DNA from: an uncultured Bacillota bacterium | Lineage (GTDB): Bacteria; Bacillota; Dehalobacteriia; UBA4068 | Length of the DNA: 9,552 nucleotides | Reading direction: 5' to 3' | NCBI GenBank assembly: GCA_934427095.1 | Contig: CAKRYM010000042.1 | Span: 1-9,552, forward strand | Shown: positions 1 to 5,784 of the stretch, one piece after another | Layout: each line of letters begins with the position of its first letter | Numbering within the stretch: position 1 is the first letter of the stretch | Made by a program: the position numbers and the translations under genes | The notes under the pieces: generated by a model | Seen by the model: the letters and a program-made list of their open reading frames with translations, nothing else | Database searches by the model: none | Told to the model about the DNA's origin: nothing

Positions 1-334
1 GTTGTATTATGGGGACGAGGTTGGCTTAGAAGGTGGCAGCGATCCGGATAACCGGCGGCCATACCCTTGGGGAAACGAGGAGGAATCCCTAAAAGCCTGG
101 GTGAAAAAATGTATTTCCCTACGTAGGCAATACCCCCAGCTAGTTCAGGGGGATTTTCATTTAACCCCTTGGCAAACAGGCTTAAAGCTGGAACGACACT
201 TAGGGGATAAACTGGCCCGGCTTTGGCTAAATCCGGAGGAAGAAACTTTGACTTTGCCTACTGGGGAGGAAATTCCCCCTTGCAGCGGAACATTATATCT
301 GGAAGAGAATGGAATAGGAGGATACTGGATATGA
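1..334 (+). CDS. GH13 alpha-amylase/neopullulanase-like glycosidase, C-terminal fragment
   Basis: This is the last 110 codons of a gene whose start lies left of the window; the reading frame begins at base 2. The visible part opens with YYGDEVGLEGG followed by DPDNRRPYPW. This resembles the conserved segment near the end of the TIM barrel in GH13 enzymes of the neopullulanase/cyclomaltodextrinase/maltogenic amylase type. A helix with LRRQYPQL and a short C-terminal beta domain follow. The catalytic Asp and Glu residues lie upstream and cannot be checked. By family, such enzymes hydrolyse alpha-1,4 (and some alpha-1,6) bonds of maltodextrins, pullulan or cyclodextrins; the exact substrate is open. 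The stop overlaps the pgi start (ATGA), so the two are probably co-transcribed and translationally coupled. That fits an enzyme that feeds glucose into the hexose-phosphate genes next door. Family call is firm, subfamily is not. Confidence 0.87.
   Translation, partial: LYYGDEVGLEGGSDPDNRRPYPWGNEEESLKAWVKKCISLRRQYPQLVQGDFHLTPWQTGLKLERHLGDKLARLWLNPEEETLTLPTGEEIPPCSGTLYLEENGIGGYWI
316..321 (+). promoter_or_regulatory. Ribosome binding site of pgi
   Basis: A perfect AGGAGG lies inside the 3' end of the GH13 gene, 9 nt before the ATG at 331. It fixes the pgi start at 331. The open frame continues upstream to 223, but that stretch is the GH13 coding sequence read in another frame. Confidence 0.85.
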
Positions 335-1878
335 CAGAAATCCCCTTGTCTTTATTTTACGAGCAAGAAACCGGCTTGATGTTGGATGTGAGTCGTATGA
401 CTTGGACAAAGGATGATGCGGAGAAAATGGCGCCTCTTTGGGAAAAAGCCCTGGGGCAAATGAAAGCCTTAGAAGAAGGCGCCATTGCCAATGCTTCGGA
501 AAACCGGCAGGTGGGCCATTATTGGCTACGTAACCCAGATCTAGCCCCCAGCGCTGCTCAGCAGAAGGAGATCCGAGCATTATGGGAGAAAATTCATTGC
601 TTTGTGCAGGAAAAAGGGGCTGCTTTCCGACATTTACTCCTTTTGGGCATCGGCGGCTCTGCTTTGGGACCCTTGTTTTTGGCTGAGGCCCTCTCCTATG
701 AGCAAAAACCGGCCATGGATTATTATTTGCTGGACAATACGGACCCTGATGGCTTTGATCATGTTTTTGCTGCTTTGGGGGAGGATTGGGCTAACACCTT
801 GACTGTAGTGGTTTCGAAAAGCGGCGGTACGATGGAAACCAGAAACGCTATGCTGGAAACGATGGCCCGCTATACTGCTGCTGGGGTGGATTTCCCCAGC
901 CATGCGGTAGCCGTGACCATGCTGGAAGGGGTTCTTTATCAGCAGGCAAAGACAGAACATTGGCTAGAAATTTTTCCCATGTGGGATTGGGTGGGGGGAC
1001 GTACCTCCCTTTGGTCAGCCGCGGGATTGCTGCCTTTATCCCTGTTGGGGTATGACGTAGAGCCTTTACTGGCTGGGGCCGCTGCTTGCGACCGTTTGAC
1101 CAGAAACCCCTCACCAAAAGAAAACCCCGCCATGCTGTTGGCAGGGTTATGGTATCGGCAACGAGGCAAAGCTATGGTGCTTTTGCCCTATAAGGACCGA
1201 TTCTCTTTGCTGACCAAGTATATGCAGCAATTAATCATGGAGTCCTTGGGTAAACAGTATGCCAGAAACGGCCAGGAAATCCGTACCGGATTAACGGTAT
1301 TCGGCAATAAGGGCAGTACGGATCAACATTCGTATATGCAGCAACTTTTGGCAGGGCCAGGGGATTTCTTTGCCGTATTTATCGAGGTGCTGAAAGATCG
1401 CTGCGGCAAATCCCTTTGCGTGGAAGGTTCTGCCACCAGCGGCGATTATTTGCAGGCCTATTTGCTGGCTTCTGCCCAAGCTTTACGGAGCCAAGGCCGG
1501 GAGGTCTTAATCCTGACCATCCCGGCGGCGGACGCCTATCATCTAGGGGTATTGTTAGCCTTGTTTGAACGGGCAGTTGGCCTTTATGCGGAATTATTGG
1601 ATATCAATGCCTATGATCAGCCCGCAGTGGAACAAGGCAAACAAGGCGCCAAAGCTTTGCTGGCTTTAAAAGAGGCTTTGCTCACCCAGTTGCGTCGTAC
1701 ACCTGGCCAAGGTGTTTCCGCAGAAACATTGGCCGTTGCTTTGGGTAACCCTTCTGCCAAGGGAGATATCTTTAAGCTGCTTTTGCATATGGCGGTAAAT
1801 GAAGATAACCCGGTCACAATGGAAGAAAAGACGCCGATCAGCGAAAGCTTATTCGCCATAAAGGAGAATGGCCGCTGA
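331..1878 (+). CDS. pgi: Glucose-6-phosphate isomerase
   Basis: Cytoplasmic glycolytic enzyme that interconverts glucose-6-phosphate and fructose-6-phosphate. The 515-residue product has the double SIS-domain layout of phosphoglucose isomerase. GIGGSALGP (106-114) and SKSGGTMET (162-170) form the sugar-phosphate site, followed by GGRTSLWSA (222-230). MESLGK carries the expected catalytic base Glu304, STDQHSYMQQ carries His333, and YDQPAVEQGK (428-437) is the second family signature ending in the conserved Lys437. No key residue is missing. About 78 residues follow Lys437, a rather long tail rich in Ala and Leu. The start is set by AGGAGG 9 nt upstream; ATGA overlaps the GH13 stop, so it is probably in that operon. 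At its 3' end the gene runs 30 bp into the convergent glk gene. Identification is very secure. Confidence 0.97.
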   Translation: MTEIPLSLFYEQETGLMLDVSRMTWTKDDAEKMAPLWEKALGQMKALEEGAIANASENRQVGHYWLRNPDLAPSAAQQKEIRALWEKIHCFVQEKGAAFRHLLLLGIGGSALGPLFLAEALSYEQKPAMDYYLLDNTDPDGFDHVFAALGEDWANTLTVVVSKSGGTMETRNAMLETMARYTAAGVDFPSHAVAVTMLEGVLYQQAKTEHWLEIFPMWDWVGGRTSLWSAAGLLPLSLLGYDVEPLLAGAAACDRLTRNPSPKENPAMLLAGLWYRQRGKAMVLLPYKDRFSLLTKYMQQLIMESLGKQYARNGQEIRTGLTVFGNKGSTDQHSYMQQLLAGPGDFFAVFIEVLKDRCGKSLCVEGSATSGDYLQAYLLASAQALRSQGREVLILTIPAADAYHLGVLLALFERAVGLYAELLDINAYDQPAVEQGKQGAKALLALKEALLTQLRRTPGQGVSAETLAVALGNPSAKGDIFKLLLHMAVNEDNPVTMEEKTPISESLFAIKENGR

Positions 1879-2778
1879 GCCATAGCCTACGGTTTCTTCT
1901 GCAGCTAAGATCGTTAGGGGAATGTTTTCCAGGTAGGCGCGGTAACGCCCTTTGGCTAAAAAGCGGCTGTAAAGAGGGGATTCCGCCACAAAAGGCAGAA
2001 GATGCAACAATACGCCGCCGCTTAAATAAATTCCGCCAGTGGTAAGACCGCGAAGAGCCAAATTGCCTGCTTCCGCCCCCAGCAAGCCTAAAAAGGTATG
2101 AATGGCCTTTTGACAAAGGGGGGCGGTTTTCCCTTGGACGGTGATGGCCGCTGGATTTTGCAGGCAGGCGGGGTTTTGGCCGCCCAAAGCCCGATAAATC
2201 CAGGTAAGGCCAACCCCGGACAAGGCTCTTTCCCAGCTGGCATGGGTATATTCCTGTTGCAGCAGGCGGCAGAGTTGCCATTCCTCCTCTGTGGCTGGGC
2301 ATAAATCCCCATGCCCACCTTCGCCAGGCAGGAGTTGGCCTAAAGCTTTGCCTGGGGCGGGTTTTAGCATCATCCCTTCACCGAAGCCGGTTCCAACAGC
2401 TAAAACACCGATATGCCCTGCTTGCTTTTCTCCTGTTTGTAATATATATTGCTTGGTTTGAGGTAAGAGTAGGGGCGCGGCTGCGGCCGCAGCCAAATCA
2501 TTATGAAATACCCAGCGGATATGAGGAAAAGCGGCGCGAATGGTTTGACAATCTACCACGCGGTTGAGATTGATTAACCGGCAGAATCCCTGTTCTATGG
2601 GGCCAGCCATGGCCAAGGCTGCGGCTTCTATCGTATCTTGCCCTAAAAAGCGGCGAATGGCTTCAGGCAGAGGGAAGGCCTCGACGCTGGGTATACTGGC
2701 TTGACGCAGGATGTTTTCTCCTTCCCAAAGGAGGAAAAGGGCTTTGGTACCGCCTAAGTCAATGGTTAAGAATTTCAT
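1849..2778 (-). CDS. glk: Glucokinase (E. coli Glk type)
   Basis: Phosphorylates glucose with ATP to glucose-6-phosphate in the cytoplasm. The 309-residue protein follows the E. coli-type glucokinase family rather than the shorter ROK repressor/kinase type. It has DLGGTKALF (7-15, phosphate 1), AMAGP (56-60), HNDLAAAA with the catalytic Asp94, GTGFGEG (129-135, phosphate 2) and PGEGGHGDL (151-159). ERALSGVGL (183-191), GAEAGNLAL (234-242), GGIYLSGGV (248-256, adenosine site) and KGRYRAYLENIP (276-287) follow. Glucose-contacting residues expected from E. coli Glk appear as Asn93, Asp94, Glu153, His156 and Glu183. No ROK-type CXCGXXGC zinc motif is seen. The ATG is preceded by AGGTGAG (2781-2787 on this strand). 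The 3' end overlaps pgi by 30 bp, and the gene is divergent from pgcA with a 65-bp gap. This suits joint control of glucose entry and conversion. Confidence 0.95.
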   Translation of the reverse strand: MKFLTIDLGGTKALFLLWEGENILRQASIPSVEAFPLPEAIRRFLGQDTIEAAALAMAGPIEQGFCRLINLNRVVDCQTIRAAFPHIRWVFHNDLAAAAAAPLLLPQTKQYILQTGEKQAGHIGVLAVGTGFGEGMMLKPAPGKALGQLLPGEGGHGDLCPATEEEWQLCRLLQQEYTHASWERALSGVGLTWIYRALGGQNPACLQNPAAITVQGKTAPLCQKAIHTFLGLLGAEAGNLALRGLTTGGIYLSGGVLLHLLPFVAESPLYSRFLAKGRYRAYLENIPLTILAAEETVGYGSAAILLYGE

Positions 2779-2796
2779 AAGCTCACCTAATAAGGA

Positions 2797-2810
2797 CGCG
2801 TAGCTGCGCG
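2797..2810. promoter_or_regulatory. Imperfect palindrome between divergent glk and pgcA (possible operator)
   Basis: CGCGTAGCTGCGCG reads almost the same on both strands, with one mismatched pair at positions 5 and 10. It sits near the middle of the 65-bp gap between the two divergent genes. A dimeric regulator site shared by both genes is possible, but the palindrome is short and GC-rich and could be chance. No convincing -35/-10 pair was found in this gap on either strand. Confidence 0.25.
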
Positions 2811-2843
2811 AAGAGCAAACAGCAAAGGAACGAGGTGCGTTGT

Positions 2844-4583
2844 ATGATTAGCGAAGAAATACGCCAACGTGTAGAAAAATCCCTGCAAGAATGGATGAAT
2901 GATCCGGTTTTTTCCCCAGAAATCAAGGGGGAATTAACCGGTTTATCTGAAGATGAATTGATCGACCGCTTTTACTGTGGGTTGGAATTCGGTACCGCCG
3001 GCTTACGGGGAGTGATGGGCGCCGGCACCAACCGAATGAATCCTTATGTGGTGCGTCGAGCTACGCAAGGGGTGGCTGAAGCCATTTTGGCGGATCCTTC
3101 TCCTCAAAAAACAGCGGTGATTGCTTATGATTCCCGTCTGCATTCCGGGGAATATGCCTTAGAAGCGGCTCTGGTTTTGGCGGCCAATGGGGTAAAAGCG
3201 TATTTGTTTGACAGCCTACGGCCAACGCCAGAGCTTTCCTTTGCCTTGCGAAAGCTGGGTTGCACCGCCGGGATCAATATTACTGCCAGCCATAACCCAG
3301 CGGAATACAATGGCTACAAGGTTTATTGGGCAGACGGCGCCCAAATCGGCCCAGATAAAGCCGGAGAAATTGCCCTGGGGATGGAAAAAGCCGGCTGGGC
3401 CATTCCCCAATTGACCCAGGCAGAAGCCTTGGCCCAAGGGCTACTGGAATACATTGGGGCAGACATAGATGAAGCCTATCTGGCCGCCGTGACTGCTCAG
3501 GCGTTAGATGGCTGCCGTTGCCAGGAAAAAGGCCAGAATCTACATATCGTTTATACGCCTTTACATGGGGCGGGGCGGGATAGTGTCTTGCATGCTCTAG
3601 CTGCCTTGGGTTTTTCTCATGTGGAGCTGGTGCAGTCCCAAAGCGAGCCTGATGGAAATTTTCCTACGGTTGCTGTGCCCAACCCGGAGGACCCGGCTGC
3701 CTTTACTTTAGCCTTGGCCCAAGCCAAAGCCAGCGGCGCCCAACTGGTGCTGGCTACGGACCCAGATGCAGACCGGGTGGGGATGTATGCGCGGAACAAA
3801 GAGGGAGAATACCGCGCTTTTACCGGGAATGAAGTTGGGGCTTTGCTGGCGGAGTTTATTTTGAACGAGTTAAGCAGCCGTAACGCTTTGCCAAAGGATG
3901 GCGTGATGGTCAAAAGCCTGGTCTCTACCGCTATCCTAAAACCCATTACCCAAGCCTATGGCGTGGAATTATGGGAGACCCCTGTGGGGTTTAAGTATAT
4001 CGGCGAAAAGATTAAGGAAATGGAGGCCACGGGCAAAGGTACTTTCTTGCTGGGCTTTGAAGAGAGTTTGGGTTATTTGAAAGGGACCTATACTCGGGAT
4101 AAAGACGCAGTCCTAGCCGTAACCTTGTTAGCGGAGGCTGCCCTCTATTACCAGGAGGAAAAGGGCCTAACCTTGCCCGAAGTTATGGCGCAAATTTATG
4201 AAACATATGGCTATTACCTGGATGAACAAAAAGCTCTGACCTTAAAAGGCATTGACGGCCAGGAGAGAATCCAGGGTATTATGACAGCTTTGCGCCAGGA
4301 TAAGCGGCCTTGCTTAGGTGGGGTGAAAGTCCTTTCTAAAGAGGACTTTTCAACAGGCCTTTCTTATCAGCAAGGCAAGGAAATACCTCTTTCTTTCCCC
4401 AAAAGCTATATGCTCCGCTATTACTTAGCGGAAGGAGGCTTTGTCATGGCGCGACCTTCTGGTACAGAGCCGAAAATCCGCATTTATTTCTGCGTCAGCG
4501 GAGAAAACCGTAGCCAGGCAGAGCAAAATTTGGCTCAGGTGCAGGAAGATTTGTTGGTGATTGTCGCTCCGTTTTTGGCGTAA
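2844..4583 (+). CDS. pgcA: Phosphoglucomutase (alpha-D-phosphohexomutase, PgcA type)
   Basis: Interconverts glucose-1-phosphate and glucose-6-phosphate, linking glycolysis to glycogen and nucleotide-sugar (cell wall polymer) synthesis. The 579-residue product matches the usual length of Bacillus PgcA. The four domain signatures occur in order: ITASHNPAEYNGYK with the phosphorylated Ser149, the metal loop DPDADR (306-311), the sugar-recognition loop GFEESLGYL (404-412) and the phosphate-binding loop RPSGTEPKIR (537-546). The N-terminal GLEFGTAGLRG (46-56) is also typical of this long phosphomutase branch, which includes PGM and phosphopentomutase-like members. Phosphomannomutase activity cannot be excluded. 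The ATG at 2844 is preferred because GAGG (2832-2835) lies 8 nt upstream; an in-frame GTG at 2835 would add three residues. It is divergent from glk. Confidence 0.95.
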   Translation: MISEEIRQRVEKSLQEWMNDPVFSPEIKGELTGLSEDELIDRFYCGLEFGTAGLRGVMGAGTNRMNPYVVRRATQGVAEAILADPSPQKTAVIAYDSRLHSGEYALEAALVLAANGVKAYLFDSLRPTPELSFALRKLGCTAGINITASHNPAEYNGYKVYWADGAQIGPDKAGEIALGMEKAGWAIPQLTQAEALAQGLLEYIGADIDEAYLAAVTAQALDGCRCQEKGQNLHIVYTPLHGAGRDSVLHALAALGFSHVELVQSQSEPDGNFPTVAVPNPEDPAAFTLALAQAKASGAQLVLATDPDADRVGMYARNKEGEYRAFTGNEVGALLAEFILNELSSRNALPKDGVMVKSLVSTAILKPITQAYGVELWETPVGFKYIGEKIKEMEATGKGTFLLGFEESLGYLKGTYTRDKDAVLAVTLLAEAALYYQEEKGLTLPEVMAQIYETYGYYLDEQKALTLKGIDGQERIQGIMTALRQDKRPCLGGVKVLSKEDFSTGLSYQQGKEIPLSFPKSYMLRYYLAEGGFVMARPSGTEPKIRIYFCVSGENRSQAEQNLAQVQEDLLVIVAPFLA

Positions 4584-4744
4584 AGGCTTGAGGGAAAAAA
4601 AGAAGCGGGGACCATTACGTAGAGAAAAAGCATTCAGTAATTTAAGCGAGAAAGGATGAATATTTGTTCAGTTGCAATTCACATTTTATGCAGAATAAAT
4701 CCTTATCATCATGACAATTAGCTGGGAATTAGAAGTTTCTCTGT

Positions 4745-4759
4745 ATTTATCTGAAAAAA
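4745..4759. promoter_or_regulatory. Weak CodY-box-like site upstream of the promoter
   Basis: The 15-mer with core ATCTGAAAA matches the CodY consensus AATTTTCWGAAAATT at 11 of 15 positions by eye. It ends 13 bp before the -35 box at 4773. Taken alone it could be chance in an AT-rich leader; it gains weight only from the better match downstream at 4818-4832. Confidence 0.25.
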
Positions 4760-4772
4760 TATGCATACCCTC

Positions 4773-4801
4773 TTGCAAATTCTAGAATGGGGTGATAGAA
4801 T
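4773..4801 (+). promoter_or_regulatory. Sigma-A-type extended -10 promoter of the ABC importer operon
   Basis: A -35 box TTGCAA (4773-4778) and a -10 box TAGAAT (4796-4801) are separated by exactly 17 bp. The bases TGA just before the -10 give the TGn extended -10 element. Transcription would start near 4808 and leave a leader of about 59 nt before the ATG at 4867. It is the best promoter seen in the window. Confidence 0.7.
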
Positions 4802-4809
4802 AGGCTTCG

Positions 4810-4828
4810 TTCTGAAGAAACTTCAGAA
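4810..4828. repeat. Perfect 8-bp inverted repeat at the predicted transcript start
   Basis: TTCTGAAG (4810-4817) and CTTCAGAA (4821-4828) are exact reverse complements separated by AAA. It lies right after the predicted start of transcription. As DNA it is an operator-like dyad; as RNA it would be a short hairpin at the very 5' end of the message, possibly stabilising it. Each arm contains a TTCWGAA core. Confidence 0.6.
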
Positions 4829-4832
4829 AAAT
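4818..4832. promoter_or_regulatory. CodY-box-like site downstream of the promoter
   Basis: The 15-mer AAACTTCAGAAAAAT matches the CodY consensus AATTTTCWGAAAATT at 12 of 15 positions, counted by eye. It shares bases with the right arm of the inverted repeat, and a second TTCTGAA core lies 12 bp upstream. In low-GC Gram-positives CodY represses amino acid uptake genes when branched-chain amino acids and GTP are plentiful. A site just past the start point would suit repression of this importer. Whether the organism encodes CodY is unknown. Confidence 0.4.
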
Positions 4833-4866
4833 GGGAAATTGATCAAAGAATTCAGGAGGGGAAAAA

Positions 4867-5676
4867 ATGAAAAAGTTATTGGTGTGCATGCTTCTTTGCT
4901 GCTTGTTCTGCTTGGCGGCTTGCGGCCAGGAAGAAGTAACGAATGAGAACAACGGTGCAACGAACGAAGGTACGGAAGAAGTTAGCGAGAACGACGAAAA
5001 CGTTTTGGTCATGGCGACCAATGCGGAATTCCCGCCCTATGAGTATTATGAAGATAACCAAATCGTTGGTATCGATGCGGAAATCGCTGCAGCTATTGCA
5101 GAAAAACTGGGCATGACCTTGCAGATTGAGGACATGGACTTCACCGCTATTTTGGCTGCTGTGGAAAGCGGCAAAGCCGATTTCGGTATGGCTGGCCTGA
5201 CCGTGAATGAAGAACGTCTCCAGAGCGTTGACTTCACCACCAGCTATGCAACGGGTATCCAGTCCGTCATCGTAACGGAAGATTCTGCTATCACTTCTGT
5301 TGACGATCTCTTTGCTGAGGGCGCTAACAATCTGATCGGTGTTCAGGAAAGCACCACTGGTGATATTTACGCCACCCAAGATATTGCAGACGCTGGTTTG
5401 GGTACCGTAGAACGCTACAACAAGGGCGCTGATGCTGTTCAGGCTCTGTTGGCCGGCAAAATCGACTGCGTCATCATTGACAACCAGCCTGCCCAGGCTT
5501 ATGTGGAAGCCAATGAAGGCCTGAAGATTTTGGACACTCAGTATGCAGAAGAAGATTACGCTATCTGCTATGCTAAGGACAATGCCGAACTGGGCGAAAA
5601 GATCAATGCTGCTCTGGAAGAGCTCATTGCTGATGGTACCGTACAGTCCATCATTGATAAATACATCACCGAATAA
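4867..5676 (+). CDS. Polar amino acid ABC transporter substrate-binding lipoprotein
   Basis: Extracytoplasmic receptor that captures an amino acid and delivers it to the permease encoded next. The 269-residue protein begins with a lipoprotein signal peptide: MKK, a hydrophobic core, and lipobox LAAC with Cys19 as the lipidated residue. An acidic Asn/Glu-rich linker (20-45) follows, then a family 3 (PF00497-type) bilobed domain. Visible family features are FPPYEYY, VGIDAEI (67-73), LTVNEERLQSVDFT with ligand-binding Arg117, STTGD (162-166), and IDNQPA with Asp205. Substrate is not certain; glutamine, arginine, histidine or cystine types all share these features. Start: AGGAGG (4854-4859) lies 7 nt before ATG. 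Five of six Phe codons are TTC, whereas the downstream permease mostly uses TTT, suggesting strong expression. The signal peptide has five cysteines, which is unusual. Confidence 0.94.
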   Translation: MKKLLVCMLLCCLFCLAACGQEEVTNENNGATNEGTEEVSENDENVLVMATNAEFPPYEYYEDNQIVGIDAEIAAAIAEKLGMTLQIEDMDFTAILAAVESGKADFGMAGLTVNEERLQSVDFTTSYATGIQSVIVTEDSAITSVDDLFAEGANNLIGVQESTTGDIYATQDIADAGLGTVERYNKGADAVQALLAGKIDCVIIDNQPAQAYVEANEGLKILDTQYAEEDYAICYAKDNAELGEKINAALEELIADGTVQSIIDKYITE

Positions 5677-5696
5677 GAGAATGGATTTCGTCCATG

Positions 5697-5738
5697 ACCG
5701 CAGGGCGCGGTTTTGCGCCCTGCGGTATTCGTGTTTTT
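5697..5738 (+). terminator. GC-rich stem-loop between binding protein and permease genes
   Basis: CCGCAGGGCGC (5698-5708) and GCGCCCTGCGG (5715-5725) are perfect complements, extended by an A-T pair to 12 bp, with a 6-nt loop. A run of five T (5734-5738) follows, but 7 nt after the stem, so the terminator is imperfect. It likely gives partial termination, or protects the 3' end of the binding-protein message, so that more receptor than permease is made. The permease gene must be reached by read-through or another promoter. Confidence 0.75.
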
Positions 5739-5770
5739 CCCTCTTTTAATCAAAAGACGCGATCCAGTGA

Positions 5771-5777
5771 AGGGAGA
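5771..5777 (+). promoter_or_regulatory. Ribosome binding site that sets a TTG start for the permease
   Basis: AGGGAGA lies about 8 nt before TTG at 5785, the best spaced in-frame start. An in-frame GTG at 5767 and TTG at 5713 have no such site, and the latter falls inside the hairpin. Confidence 0.6.
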
Positions 5778-5784
5778 GTTGTGT

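Larger units (their letters stand above)
4584..4866 (+). other. 283-bp intergenic leader before the ABC importer operon
   Basis: AT-rich, non-coding and visibly lower in GC than the genes around it. It holds a good promoter (4773-4801), an inverted repeat with CodY-box-like elements (4810-4832), and a weaker second promoter candidate: TTGCAA at 4672-4677 and AATAAA at 4694-4699, spacer 16. A direct repeat AATTAG occurs at 4716-4721 and 4727-4732, 11 bp apart. No clear terminator for pgcA was found at its left end, and no recognisable riboswitch or T-box was seen. Confidence 0.7.

Noticed and set aside
223..330. 36-residue N-terminal extension of glucose-6-phosphate isomerase in an open frame
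   Set aside because: It overlaps the GH13 coding region in another frame, and AGGAGG with the ATG at 331 gives a far better start.
1868..1883. Short hairpin ATGGC-GCCAT at the pgi stop as a terminator
   Set aside because: Only 5 bp of stem and no T-run on either strand, so it is too weak to call.
1838..2302. 154-codon open frame on the minus strand within glk
   Set aside because: Its composition is Pro, Arg and Ser rich without motifs, and glk in the neighbouring frame has all glucokinase motifs.
4584..4625. Terminator after pgcA
   Set aside because: An A-rich run is present, but I found only 4-bp complementarity and no T-run; no terminator can be supported.
4716..4732. AATTAG direct repeat with 11-bp period
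   Set aside because: Two short copies in an AT-rich leader can occur by chance; noted only inside the leader description.
4761..4946. Small open frame across the leader and the start of the binding-protein gene
   Set aside because: It runs through the promoter and inverted repeat, lacks a ribosome binding site and has no recognisable features.
4876..5379. 167-codon open frame on the minus strand inside the binding-protein gene
   Set aside because: It is antisense to a clearly recognisable gene and shows no family features; codon bias of the real gene explains the open frame.
5713..5784. Longer permease start at TTG 5713
   Set aside because: It begins inside the loop of the stem-loop, has no ribosome binding site, and would add residues with no permease similarity.
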